From a virus: a stretch of DNA of 44,065 nucleotides. The position numbers and the translations under genes were made by a program. The notes beneath the pieces are model-generated. The model was not told where the DNA came from. It saw only the letters and a program-made list of their open reading frames with translations, and made no database searches. Numbering within the stretch: the first letter of the stretch is position 1; every line of letters starts with the position of its first letter. This document shows, piece after piece, positions 32,174-39,519 of this stretch. The DNA lies in the IMG/VR virus record IMGVR_UViG_3300034257_000034, positions 1-44,065 of that record. One strand, written 5' to 3'.

Positions 32174-33093
32174 GCTGTGAGATCGTGTTTGTGACGCCGG
32201 AACTCGCGGCCGAGTGGCTCGAGTTGATGGTCGACCGGCAACGCAATATCTCGCGCACGAATCTGCGCGCGATGGAGCGACAGTTTAGCGAGGGCCGGAT
32301 GACCCTGAACGGCCAGGCCCTCATCTTCGGGAAGAGTGGTGCCTGCCTTGATGGCCAGCATCGCCTGACCGCGTGCCTCAACACCCGCCGCGGGTGGTGG
32401 ACGGTGGTGGTCCGCGGGGTGGAGGATGAGTTGTTTGCGACGATCGACTCGGGGATCAGCCGCCGCCTGCGCGATACCTTGAAGATCGGCGGGCGCCTCT
32501 CGACGAGCGATCTCGTGAGTTCCCTCCAACGCCTCGACGACTATCTGCACCGCCGCCTGTATGCGCCGGGTTCGGAGCGCCTCGCGAATTTCGAGGGCAT
32601 CATGCTCTTGGACCGGCACCCGCGCCTGCTCGATTCTGTGCATGCCTGCAACAACCGCCTCCTCAAAGCTGTGGTCGCCACGGGCCGGGTCGCCTGGTTG
32701 CACTATCTGGGCACAGAGAAGTGTGCGGCTCCGACGGAGTATTTTTTTGCGCGGCTCGGCGATGGTGCGCGCATGGAGATCGACGATCCGATCTATCTCC
32801 TGCGCGGCCGTTTGCTGGCGGAAAGAGCAGCCAAGAGCCGCCTGCCGTTGAACGAGGTGCTCGCTTTGCTCGTGAAGGCATGGAACGCACATCTCGCCGG
32901 CGAGCGAATGAAGCAGTTGAAGTGGAATTCGGAACGCGGGGAAAAATTCCCTACGGTGCGATTCCCCAAGGCCGCGGCGCCGGATGAGGATGCGCCTCCC
33001 GAGGCCGATGGTGTGGTTGCATTCCCTCGGAAGCCAACGCCCGTGGGCCAGGACTCCGCATCGTCGGAGAACATGAAAGCGGCGGCGCGATGA
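32134..33093 (+). CDS. DGQHR/ParB-fold-like protein
   Basis: 319 aa with a good ribosome site (GGAGGAAAAATC before ATG). LIFGKSGACLDGQHRLTAC carries the DGQHR motif at 73-80, typical of a ParB/sulfiredoxin-like fold found in many phage and mobile-element proteins. The substrate or DNA role is unknown. The C-terminal 60 residues are Pro/Ala/Glu-rich and probably flexible. Confidence 0.7.
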   Translation: MESKSEGNPDHGLSCEIVFVTPELAAEWLELMVDRQRNISRTNLRAMERQFSEGRMTLNGQALIFGKSGACLDGQHRLTACLNTRRGWWTVVVRGVEDELFATIDSGISRRLRDTLKIGGRLSTSDLVSSLQRLDDYLHRRLYAPGSERLANFEGIMLLDRHPRLLDSVHACNNRLLKAVVATGRVAWLHYLGTEKCAAPTEYFFARLGDGARMEIDDPIYLLRGRLLAERAAKSRLPLNEVLALLVKAWNAHLAGERMKQLKWNSERGEKFPTVRFPKAAAPDEDAPPEADGVVAFPRKPTPVGQDSASSENMKAAAR

Positions 33094-33278
33094 ACCCGCT
33101 CACTGAAATCCGCGTGAAGTGGTGGATCGTCGACTGCCGGCGCCGGCGCGGCGTGCGCTGGCGCAAGGCCTTTCTGATCCATCGCCGACCCGCGGGCGCG
33201 GTCGACGCGTGCGTGCCGGGCTTCACCGGCGCCCGCGGCGGCATGGTGCACCGCAGCCGCCACGAATGGCGGCACTGA
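33090..33278 (+). CDS. Small basic protein
   Basis: 62 aa, rich in Arg and Trp (EIRVKWWIVDCRRRRGVRWRK). Coupled to the DGQHR gene by ATGA. Not recognised. Confidence 0.5.
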   Translation: MNPLTEIRVKWWIVDCRRRRGVRWRKAFLIHRRPAGAVDACVPGFTGARGGMVHRSRHEWRH

Positions 33279-33305
33279 GCGCCTACCGCCTTCCGCATTT
33301 TCCCC

Positions 33306-33611
33306 ATGCACTATTACCCTGCCAAAAAGTTTCCGGTTCAGTATTCGCTCCAAGACCGGCGGCCGGCCACGGGGGCGGCCGCCGAAAATCCCGCTTCACC
33401 CATCCATCGCGCGGCCGCAATGTCGCCCCCGTATCGGCGCCGGCACTTCACGCGCGTGGGCAACTACGTCGGCGCGGCGGCGCGTTTTGTCTGGGGGTGT
33501 GTCGCGACGCTGGCCGGCGCGGCTGCCTTGGTGCTGGTCGCCGCGTGCGTGGCGTGGGTGCTGCTCTGGGAGTGGGTGTGTGGGATGCGGCCGGAGGGCG
33601 ACGAGTCATGA
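33306..33611 (+). CDS. Small membrane protein
   Basis: 101 aa with one long hydrophobic segment near the C-terminus (FVWGCVATLAGAAALVLVAACVAWVLLW, about 62-89) after a basic N-terminal region. Overlaps the next membrane-protein gene by ATGA. Confidence 0.5.
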   Translation: MHYYPAKKFPVQYSLQDRRPATGAAAENPASPIHRAAAMSPPYRRRHFTRVGNYVGAAARFVWGCVATLAGAAALVLVAACVAWVLLWEWVCGMRPEGDES

Positions 33612-33865
33612 TTGCCTTGCTGCTCGCCATGCTGGTCGGGCTCGGGGCCGGCGCGATCCTGGCCGGTGCGTGGACGCGGCGCCGCTGGCAGGCCGAGGTG
33701 CGCGCGCTGAAGGTCGACCGCGTCGGCGATTGGGCCGGCCATTTTCGAGCCATGGAAAAGGCGCGGCTGCAACTGCAGCTCTGCCAGGGCGAGGCGAAGC
33801 ACTGGCGGCGCCGGGCGTCGGCGCTCAACGGGGTGGTGAGTGCAACCGGGCGGCACGATGACTGA
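33608..33865 (+). CDS. Small membrane-anchored protein
   Basis: 85 aa. The start at 33608 gives an N-terminal transmembrane helix (IALLLAMLVGLGAGAILAGAW) and a charged helical tail. With the gene before it, it forms a two-gene membrane pair inside the early operon. Role unknown. Confidence 0.55.
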   Translation: MIALLLAMLVGLGAGAILAGAWTRRRWQAEVRALKVDRVGDWAGHFRAMEKARLQLQLCQGEAKHWRRRASALNGVVSATGRHDD

Positions 33866-34100
33866 GCCGGGCGGCATGCAGCTGAACGAGGCGACGCTCG
33901 AGGCGATCGCCGAGCGGGTGGCCGAGAAGCTGGCGCTGCGCGCGCACCCGCCGGCGGAGGTGACGGTGGAGCAGGCCTGCTGTATCACGAATCACGCGAC
34001 GCCATCCACGTTTTATCGCTGGTGCAAGCGCAAGCATGTGCGGCCGCTCTCGCGCGGCCGCTACTCCCGCCGCCGCCTGGAGGCGGCGCTCACGGCATGA
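33858..34100 (+). CDS. Excisionase-like / HTH DNA-binding protein
   Basis: 80 aa from the ATG at 33858. Residues ~38-78 (VTVEQACCITNHATPSTFYR then WCKRKHVRPLSRGRYSRR) fit a MerR/excisionase-type winged helix with its basic C-terminal wing. It may direct excision with the phage integrase or control the early operon. Overlaps its neighbours on both sides. Confidence 0.6.
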   Translation: MTEPGGMQLNEATLEAIAERVAEKLALRAHPPAEVTVEQACCITNHATPSTFYRWCKRKHVRPLSRGRYSRRRLEAALTA

Positions 34101-34417
34101 ACCAAGTCGCACCATGCGTGCTGGCGGATCGGCACCTGCCGCAGCCGTTCGGGGTGTTGCGGGTGGAGTCGCCGCTCGCGCGGCTGTGGCGCAACCGCCT
34201 GGTGCCGCTGAAGACGGTGCAGCCGATCGCGACACTGGACGATCTCGGGCACCAGCCGGCGAAGCGCGCGCATGTGGCGGACCTGGCAGACTGCACGCCG
34301 GAGGATTTTGCGGCGATCGCGGCGCTGCTGCCGGAGCTGGCCGCGGCGTCGGCCGTGATGTTCACGACGGTGCGGGAGCTGTGGATCGATGAATCGCATT
34401 TCGAGGCAGTCGTCTGA
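34097..34417 (+). CDS. Hypothetical early protein
   Basis: 106 aa (MNQVAPCVLADRHLPQPFGV), helical C-terminal half (TPEDFAAIAALLPELAAASA). ATGA overlap at the start and TGATG at the end. Not recognised. Confidence 0.55.
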   Translation: MNQVAPCVLADRHLPQPFGVLRVESPLARLWRNRLVPLKTVQPIATLDDLGHQPAKRAHVADLADCTPEDFAAIAALLPELAAASAVMFTTVRELWIDESHFEAVV

Positions 34418-34995
34418 TGAAGAACTCGAGACGAGAGAGAACGCGAGTGAGGGAGACGCAGAGCCCGCGGCGGGTGATGCTCGACCTGGAGACGCTGGGC
34501 ACGGCGCCTGGGTCGGTGATTTTGTCGATCGGGGCGTGCGACATCGATTGCCTGAGCGACGATTTCTTGCGGTTCATCGATCCGGCGTCGGCCTTGGCCG
34601 CGGGGCTTACGTGTGATCTGGAGACGCTCACGTGGTGGTTGCGGCAGCCGGCGTATGTGCGCGCGCAACTGAGTCGCGAGGGCGAGCCACTGACGGGGGT
34701 GCTGCGGTCGTTTGCCCGCTGGCTGGGCCCGGAGCCGGTCGACGAGATCTGGGCGAAAGGCGCGTCGTTTGATTTTCCGCTGTTGCTGGCGGCGTATCAT
34801 GCGGTGCAGGAGAGGTCGCCGTGGGTGTATAGTCGGGAGCGGTGTTTCCGGACGATGGCGGCACAGTTCCCCGGGCTCGAGCCGAAGCGCGCGGGCATGG
34901 TGCTGCATTTCGCGCGCGATGATGCGCTGCACCAGGCGCACTGGCTGCGGCGCATCGAGCGGAGGGTGAAGAACGCGAGACGTTTAAGAACGTGA
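34417..34995 (+). CDS. 3'-5' exonuclease (DnaQ-like fold)
   Basis: 192 aa. VMLDLETLGTAPGSVILSIGA carries the ExoI motif Asp23-x-Glu25; WAKGASFDFPLL holds the ExoII Asp, and HQAHWLRRI near the end is the likely ExoIII region. Similar exonucleases are common in phages. Both ends (MKNSRRERTRVRETQ and VKNARRLRT) are encoded by minus-strand copies of the CTCGCGTTCT repeat, so the termini have been replaced or extended by repeats. Confidence 0.7.
   Translation: MKNSRRERTRVRETQSPRRVMLDLETLGTAPGSVILSIGACDIDCLSDDFLRFIDPASALAAGLTCDLETLTWWLRQPAYVRAQLSREGEPLTGVLRSFARWLGPEPVDEIWAKGASFDFPLLLAAYHAVQERSPWVYSRERCFRTMAAQFPGLEPKRAGMVLHFARDDALHQAHWLRRIERRVKNARRLRT
34419..34454 (-). repeat. CTCGCGTTCT-type repeat, reverse orientation, encoding a protein N-terminus
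   Basis: GAAGAACTCGAGACGAGAGA and GAACGCGAGTGAG units at the start of the exonuclease gene. Confidence 0.6.
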
Positions 34996-35071
34996 GAACG
35001 CAAGACGCACCAATCTCACGCGGCTCCGAGGTCTCGCGTTCTCGCGTTCTTGCGCCCTCGCGTTCTTCAAG
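34967..35071. repeat. CTCGCGTTCT-type repeats, inverted pair over a gene junction
   Basis: Reverse units (GAAGAACGCGAGACG, GAGAACGCAAGACG) at 34967-35007 and forward units (TCTCGCGTTCTCGCGTTCT, CCTCGCGTTCTTC) at 35030-35069 face each other. They encode the C-terminus of one gene and the N-terminus of the next, and can form a long hairpin over the stop-start junction. Confidence 0.65.
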
Positions 35072-35336
35072 CGTGTTCGGGGTGCTGAAGCCGACCAGCG
35101 ACCTGTGCGCGGTGTGGCCGGAGCGGCTGGTGGCCCTGCGCACGCAGCGCGCGCGGATTCTGGCGAGCCAGTCGTGCCTGAGTGTGGAGGCCGCGGGGCT
35201 GTCGGGGCCGCAACTGCGGCGGCTGTGCCTGGCGCTGAGCGTGGGGCTCCGCTTCGCGCAGCATATCGCCGCCCGCGGGCACCTCTGGGTGCCGAAGGCG
35301 CATTTTCGGAAGATCGTGGAGGAAGAGGCGCAATGA
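34992..35336 (+). CDS. Hypothetical early protein with repeat-encoded N-terminus
   Basis: 114 aa with a GTG start. Residues ~1-28 come from the repeat; the conserved-looking part begins near FGVLKPTSDLCAVWPERLVA. The rest is helical and basic and might bind nucleic acid. It lies between an exonuclease and an ExoX-C-like gene. Confidence 0.5.
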   Translation: MRTQDAPISRGSEVSRSRVLAPSRSSSVFGVLKPTSDLCAVWPERLVALRTQRARILASQSCLSVEAAGLSGPQLRRLCLALSVGLRFAQHIAARGHLWVPKAHFRKIVEEEAQ

Positions 35337-35791
35337 CCACGACCGCCGCCCGCCACCTCGAGGAACTTCCCGGGGCCGGGAAGAAGTTTTTCATCGACGA
35401 CTATCCGCCGGGATGGCCGGAGATGCTGTGGACGGTGAAGCTGTCGTGGTTGCAGGCGCACACTTCCCCGCGGGCGAGCTACAGCGAGGCGGCGCAGATC
35501 CTCGGGGCGCACCGCGCGGCGCAACAGCGGGCGGCGCACGAGCACAGTGTGAAGCGCGCGGCGGCCGAGCAGGTGGACCATGCCGCGTCGCGGATGACGG
35601 TGGAAACGGCGGCGGCGCTGCCGGTGCAGTTCGGCAAGCACAAGGGCAAGACGTTGGGCCAGGTGGCCGCGGATGACTTGATGTATCTCGACTGGATGGC
35701 GGGGCAGGCCTGGCTGAAGGGCACGCTGCTGGATGGCGTGTTGACGCTGTGCAAGCTGCACGAGCGGGAGATTGAAAGGCGCGTTCGATGA
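35333..35791 (+). CDS. ExoX C-terminal-like domain protein
   Basis: 152 aa. Residues ~97-140 (PVQFGKHKGKTLGQVAADDL, then YLDWMAGQ) match the small domain found at the C-terminus of exodeoxyribonuclease X and in stand-alone phage proteins. The N-terminal part is helical and unrecognised. It may work with the exonuclease two genes upstream in DNA processing or recombination. Confidence 0.65.
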   Translation: MTTTAARHLEELPGAGKKFFIDDYPPGWPEMLWTVKLSWLQAHTSPRASYSEAAQILGAHRAAQQRAAHEHSVKRAAAEQVDHAASRMTVETAAALPVQFGKHKGKTLGQVAADDLMYLDWMAGQAWLKGTLLDGVLTLCKLHEREIERRVR

Positions 35792-36036
35792 CTCGCCTTC
35801 GGAGCAGGGGGCAGGGAGCAGGGGGCAGGATACGGAGCTGTCGCGTGTGCGGTTGCACCGAGGCTGACTGCACCGGCTGCATCGAACGCACCGGCGGGCC
35901 GTGCTCGTGGGTGGAGGCGGATCTCTGTTCGGCGTGCGCTCCGGCCGCGGCGGTGATGCACCGGTCGGCCGTGCCGGAGCATCCCGCGGAGCGCACGCGG
36001 TGCCTGCGGTTTGAACGGCCGGAGGCGTTTGTATGA
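35788..36036 (+). CDS. Small Cys-rich zinc-binding protein
   Basis: 82 aa. CRVCGCTEADCTGC, then CSWVEADLCSAC form a compact zinc-binding site like that of many small phage proteins. The first ~14 residues are encoded by a GGAGCAGGGGGCAGG repeat. ATGA overlaps join it to both neighbours. Confidence 0.6.
   Translation: MTRLRSRGQGAGGRIRSCRVCGCTEADCTGCIERTGGPCSWVEADLCSACAPAAAVMHRSAVPEHPAERTRCLRFERPEAFV
35801..35830. repeat. GGAGCAGGGGGCAGG-type repeat, two units
   Basis: Tandem copies at the 5' end of the Cys-rich gene. The reverse complement of the same type is at 36332-36362 inside the ParB-like gene. Confidence 0.6.
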
Positions 36037-36215
36037 GCAAACGCTATCTCACCGACGAACAGATCCGGCGCCTGGCGACGGCGCGCGAGGTGATCGTCGC
36101 GCTGAAGGCGGAGGTCGACGGCGATCGTACGGCGACGGACCGGAAGTCGCCGGCACACCTTACGGCGCTTGATCTCGAATACGCAATCCGCTGGCTGGAC
36201 GCGGCGGCGGAGTGA
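36033..36215 (+). CDS. Small hypothetical protein
   Basis: 60 aa, charged and helical (MSKRYLTDEQIRRLATAREV). Ends just where a dispersed repeat begins. Not recognised. Confidence 0.5.
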   Translation: MSKRYLTDEQIRRLATAREVIVALKAEVDGDRTATDRKSPAHLTALDLEYAIRWLDAAAE

Positions 36216-36240
36216 GCCCTTCGACACGCTCACGGCAGGC
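36215..36240 (+). repeat. CCTTCGACACGCTCACGG-type dispersed repeat
   Basis: One unit of the CCTTCGACAGGCTCAGG family right after the stop at 36215, in the 100-bp gap before the ParB-like gene. Confidence 0.6.
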
Positions 36241-36315
36241 CGCCCGAAAACGGAATTTTTGCACAGAAGGTAACGAATGCACGCCGCAGCGGCGTGGAGA
36301 AAACGAAGAGGAACC

Positions 36316-38019
36316 ATGACAACAGAAACAGCCCTTGCCCCCTGCTCCCTGCCCCTTGCCCCGGTCGAGACCTATTTTGCCGACATCAGCGTGGAGCTGA
36401 TCGCGCGCAACCCGCGGCAGCCACGGCGCCAGTTTGCGCCCGAGGCGCTGCAGGAACTGGCGGACTCCCTGGTCGCGCACGGGCAGCTGCAGCCGATCGC
36501 GCTGCGCGCGGTGGATTTGATCGACCCGGATGATCCGGCGCGGCCGTGTCGGTATGCGCTGATCATGGGGGAGCGGCGATGGCGGGCGGCGCGGGCGATC
36601 CCCTGGGCCTCCATCCAGGCGAAGGTTTATGCCGGCGTCGACGAGGCCACCGCGCACGAGATGGCGCTGGTGGAGAACCTGGAGCGCGCCGCGCTGAACC
36701 CGATGGAGGAGGCGGAGGCGCTGGCCGACCTGAAGTCGGTCCACCACTACACGCAGGAGCAGATCGCCGACCGGGTGTATCACGGGAAGAAGTCGCGGGG
36801 GCGCGTGGCGAATCTCTTGCGGCTGCTCGAGCTGCCGGCCGCGGCGCAGGCGCACGTGCGCGCCGGCGCGCTCACCCAGAAGCACGCGGAGGCGCTGCTG
36901 CGGTTTCGCGAGTTCCCCGCGGTGATCGAGGCGATGGCCGATCTCGCGGTGAAGCGCGGCACCGCCGCCGGCGAGCTCGGCAAGGGCCTGCCGTTTGACC
37001 AGGAGCTGGACAAGGCGGGCGTCGTGGTCGCGATCGACTACGACGCGTTCGAGGGCACTGGCCTGATGTTCGACGACAAGCGGGTGTTCGACGAATTGAA
37101 GGCGCAGCCGTGGATCTGCGTCGTCAAGGGGGCGAACACCTTCAGCAACGACCACGTGTATGCGCTGGATGCGGCGCAGTGGGAGGGGTGGATCGGCGCG
37201 AAGCGCGCCGCCTACCAGGAGCGCGTGAAAAAAGAGGCGGCCAAGAAGCAGGCGGAACTCGACCTGCGGGCCGCGGAGAAAACCGAGGAAGTGGCGGCCG
37301 TGAAGGCTGGAGCGAAGACCAAGGCGGCGGCGAAGCTCGAGCTGCGCGGGCCGGTGGACCTGTCGAAACTCGCGCACGGATCCTTCGCGGAGCTCGACGA
37401 ACTGCCGGCGGCGATCCGCAAGCAGATCCCCGCGGAGAAGATCGAGCTGGGGATCGCCCGGTGGGGCTCGGAAAAGCACAAGCAGGGCGACGTGATCGAG
37501 TTCACGCGCGACGTAAACCTGGTGCGCTCGCTGCAGGCGCGGGCGGCGGCGAAGAAAAACAAGCTCGTGCGCGCGCAACTCGACGCGGCGTTGGACGTGA
37601 TGCTCGAGACGGTCGGCGCGATCAAGACCGTCAACGCCGGGGATCTCGCCCTGATCGCGGGCTATGCGATCGCCACGGGTTATCCGGGTGATTTTGCCGA
37701 CGAGGATTTCGAGGCGATCGGGGAAAATCCCACGGAGGAGCTGCACAAGCTGGAGCCGGTGCAGATCATCAAGCTGACGCTGGTGCACAAGCTGCGCGGC
37801 GAGTGGTATCAGGCTCGTCGCGACGCGAAGGCGATCCCGGGCAACCTGGAGGCCTACGCCCAGGGCTACGAGCAGCGCCTCGAGCAGAAGCAGGCGGCCG
37901 CGGAAAAGGCGCAGGCCGCCAAGCTTGCGAAGCCTTCGACCAGCTCAGGCCAGGGGGAGGGGCCGGCCGCGGACAAGAAAACCACCCGGCGGCCGAAGGG
38001 AAAGGCGAAGAAGAAGTGA
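36316..38019 (+). CDS. ParB-family protein
   Basis: 567 aa from the ATG at 36316, which has an AGAGGAA ribosome site; an upstream ATG at 36277 lacks one. ParB/Spo0J landmarks: PRQPRR (33-38), GERRWRA (86-92) and ENLER (120-124), then a YTQEQIADRV helix-turn-helix near 145-155. Longer than typical ParB (about 300 aa); the C-terminal half is unrecognised and Lys-rich. Residues ~8-15 and an internal AKPSTSSGQG come from dispersed repeats. No ParA or clear parS site is seen. It is the last early gene before the cassette array. Confidence 0.75.
   Translation: MTTETALAPCSLPLAPVETYFADISVELIARNPRQPRRQFAPEALQELADSLVAHGQLQPIALRAVDLIDPDDPARPCRYALIMGERRWRAARAIPWASIQAKVYAGVDEATAHEMALVENLERAALNPMEEAEALADLKSVHHYTQEQIADRVYHGKKSRGRVANLLRLLELPAAAQAHVRAGALTQKHAEALLRFREFPAVIEAMADLAVKRGTAAGELGKGLPFDQELDKAGVVVAIDYDAFEGTGLMFDDKRVFDELKAQPWICVVKGANTFSNDHVYALDAAQWEGWIGAKRAAYQERVKKEAAKKQAELDLRAAEKTEEVAAVKAGAKTKAAAKLELRGPVDLSKLAHGSFAELDELPAAIRKQIPAEKIELGIARWGSEKHKQGDVIEFTRDVNLVRSLQARAAAKKNKLVRAQLDAALDVMLETVGAIKTVNAGDLALIAGYAIATGYPGDFADEDFEAIGENPTEELHKLEPVQIIKLTLVHKLRGEWYQARRDAKAIPGNLEAYAQGYEQRLEQKQAAAEKAQAAKLAKPSTSSGQGEGPAADKKTTRRPKGKAKKK
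36332..36362. repeat. CCCTGCTCCCTGCCCC-type repeat in ParB-like N-terminus
   Basis: Read in frame as LAPCSLPLAPV. Reverse complement type of the repeat at 35801-35830. Confidence 0.55.
37931..37957 (+). repeat. CCTTCGACCAGCTCAGG-type repeat in ParB-like C-terminus
   Basis: One unit, read in frame as PSTSSGQG close to the end of the protein. Confidence 0.6.
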
Positions 38020-38084
38020 GCCGCCACAGGGGCACGCGTACGCCGGCGGACCTGGTCGACACGATCGTCGCGCCGTATGCCTAG
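38016..38084 (+). CDS. 22-codon remnant frame at the distal end of the array
   Basis: GTG start overlapping the ParB-like stop; product MSRHRGTRTPADLVDTIVAP then YA. Its end (CCG TAT GCC TAG) mirrors the usual cassette-gene ending in an attC (CCG AAC GCC TGA) with AAC changed to TAT. It may be the last codons of a lost cassette gene fused to the ParB end. Confidence 0.35.
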   Translation: MSRHRGTRTPADLVDTIVAPYA

Positions 38085-38176
38085 CTGATGAACGCCGCTG
38101 AAAACTCCAAGCCTGCTACTGACCTCCCGATTTCGGAGGGCGTAACTGGCGTTCATAATCCAGCGCCTGGTTCGGC
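38072..38176 (-). other. attC: attC 1 (array-distal, core damaged)
   Basis: R' GTTCGGC (38170-38176). The box expected as R'' reads GCCGTAT (38072-38078), with the essential AAC changed. Stem: GCTGATGAACGCC (38085-38097 region) against CCAGC and GGCGTTCAT on the right, with an extra G on the right side. The start codon at 38088 is in the stem. The damaged core probably fixes the end of the array. Confidence 0.6.
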
Positions 38177-38630
38177 GCGCTTGCCGTTCAAACTCAAAAT
38201 CTACGACGAGAGCGGTGAGCACACGGTCGGCCCGCTGTGGCTCGACGTGCCGCACGAAGGCGCATGGGAGCCAGTGCCCGCCGACTTTCCGGGCGGCCAT
38301 TGGGAACACATCGCGCGCATGGAGAAGTGGGTAAAGACACAGATACTCACCGGAGACATCCAGTGCTCGCTCGACACCGACGCGCTCATGGGTCCGCCGC
38401 CCGCCGGGGCTGACGGTCCCAACGCGCTTGCGTCGGGCGACTGGGTGGCCGTGGCTCGCGGGCGCATTGCTGGTGCAGTGGAGGTCGTTGTAAATCGCGG
38501 GGAAAGAACCCGACTCTGCTCCTGCTCTTGTTCAGACAGATGCCCGCTTGGAAAAAGCGGAAGCGAGGTGCGATGCACGGTGCACGAACTCAACGCATTC
38601 ATCGTGGCCAACACCAAGGCTGAGCAATGA
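38088..38630 (+). CDS. Cassette 1 protein, unknown
   Basis: 180 aa. Start codon is 3 bp after the preceding stop, inside attC 1; the frame crosses R' as APGSA (residues ~27-31). It then reads as a compact domain (LPFKLKIYDESGEHTVGPLW, HWEHIARMEKWVKTQIL) and has a Cys cluster near the C-terminus (LCSCSCSDRCPLG). It ends inside attC 2 with NTKAEQ and overlaps the next start by ATGA. A TTG just after R' is a possible alternative start. Confidence 0.6.
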   Translation: MNAAENSKPATDLPISEGVTGVHNPAPGSARLPFKLKIYDESGEHTVGPLWLDVPHEGAWEPVPADFPGGHWEHIARMEKWVKTQILTGDIQCSLDTDALMGPPPAGADGPNALASGDWVAVARGRIAGAVEVVVNRGERTRLCSCSCSDRCPLGKSGSEVRCTVHELNAFIVANTKAEQ

Positions 38631-38739
38631 GCACCACGAGCACGGACGACATGCGCCAACACTTTGAGCCGGACGGCAGCCCTGCGCGACCGCCGGTCGG
38701 TGACGTGGGTGCTCATTGCGCTCCAGCCTCTGGTTCTGC
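38606..38739 (-). other. attC: attC 2
   Basis: R'' GGCCAAC (38606-38612), 6-nt spacer, L arm GCTGAGC; right side GCTGGAGC arm (reverse complement) with one extra G, 5-nt spacer, R' GTTCTGC (38733-38739). The long stem includes AATGAGCACC on both arms. Start codon of the next gene at 38627. Confidence 0.75.
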
Positions 38740-38992
38740 TGCTTATCTTTCGCAGGACCACGGCCGCGCGCTTCGTGAAGCGGCGGAGACAATCGCATGG
38801 ATGAGTGACACGCTGCGTATGGCCTACCTGCACGCGCTCGATGAGGCTGCATACTCGCAAGCGGATCATCCGCCGCGGCTCTCGCCCGCTGAGGAGAAGG
38901 AACTCGGCCGCCGACTCGCGGAACACTGGCACGTCGGCGAATACTGGCGAGCGCGTCGGCAGAACGCTCCAGTGGACCGAACGCCGCAATGA
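38627..38992 (+). CDS. Cassette 2 protein, unknown
   Basis: 121 aa. ATGA overlap with the cassette 1 gene, start inside attC 2. The frame crosses R' as CAPASGSAAY. No ATG, GTG or TTG is in frame between R' and Met59, so the domain (SQDHGRALREAAETIAWMSD, LSPAEEKELGRRLAEHW) needs the attC start. It ends QNAPVDRTPQ inside attC 3. Confidence 0.6.
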   Translation: MSTTSTDDMRQHFEPDGSPARPPVGDVGAHCAPASGSAAYLSQDHGRALREAAETIAWMSDTLRMAYLHALDEAAYSQADHPPRLSPAEEKELGRRLAEHWHVGEYWRARRQNAPVDRTPQ

Positions 38993-39065
38993 GCACTCAG
39001 TCTGCAATGCCGCTTCTCAAATCTCCGGGCGCGTCACCGGCGTTCGGTCGCACGCGTGGTTCTGC
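38959..39065 (-). other. attC: attC 3
   Basis: R'' GCAGAAC (38959-38965) and R' GTTCTGC (39059-39065) are perfect complements. Left arm after a 6-nt spacer is GTGGACCGAACGCCG; the right arm, as its complement, is GTGCGACCGAACGCCG after a 5-nt spacer, so one extrahelical C lies on the right side. Confidence 0.85.
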
Positions 39066-39453
39066 TCCGAGGTCTTTCGTCCGGCTTTTCAAACCGCGAT
39101 TCGCGGCGCTGGTAGAAGCGGGGACGAAAACGCAGACCGTGCGGCCGACACCGAAGCGGATGCCGAAGCCAGGCGACATAATCAGCCTGCGCACATGGAC
39201 CGGCAAGCCCTACCGCAGTAAGCAACGCACGCTGCGAGAGTCCGTGATTACGCGCGTCGCGCTGATGCGTATCGACGCGAAACGATACATCTGGACGCAG
39301 GTCAATCCGCTGAAGTGGCAAACTGAAGACAGCACCTTCGCACGACTGGATGGCTTCGCGGACGAAGCGGAAATGTGCGATTGGTTCGCTCACGAGCACG
39401 GCCTGCCTTTCGCGGGCGTGCTCATCTGCTGGCAGAACACCAAAGCTGACTGA
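38989..39453 (+). CDS. ASCH/PUA-like domain protein (cassette 3)
   Basis: 154 aa, ATGA overlap with the gene before it and start in attC 3. The domain begins right after R': LFKPRFAALVEAGTKTQTVR, PKPGDIISLRTWTGKPYR, ending ICWQNTKAD. This matches ASCH/PUA-like phage proteins thought to bind RNA or modified nucleotides. No start codon lies between R' and the domain, so translation must begin in the attC. It overlaps the next start by TGATG. Confidence 0.7.
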   Translation: MSTQSAMPLLKSPGASPAFGRTRGSAPRSFVRLFKPRFAALVEAGTKTQTVRPTPKRMPKPGDIISLRTWTGKPYRSKQRTLRESVITRVALMRIDAKRYIWTQVNPLKWQTEDSTFARLDGFADEAEMCDWFAHEHGLPFAGVLICWQNTKAD

Positions 39454-39519
39454 TGCAAACCACCGGTCCCAAGAGTGACGTTCCGCGTCCCCGGCATTCA
39501 GTCGAGCGATTTGTTCGGC
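39432..39519 (-). other. attC: attC 4
   Basis: R'' GCAGAAC (39432-39438), 6-nt spacer ACCAAA, arm GCTGACTGATGC; right arm complement GCTCGACTGAATGC with an extra C, 5-nt spacer, R' GTTCGGC (39513-39519). Confidence 0.8.

Noticed and set aside
36316-38019. Plasmid-type partition system (parABS)
   Set aside because: No ParA gene and no clear parS repeats; attP and integrase argue for integration rather than plasmid maintenance.
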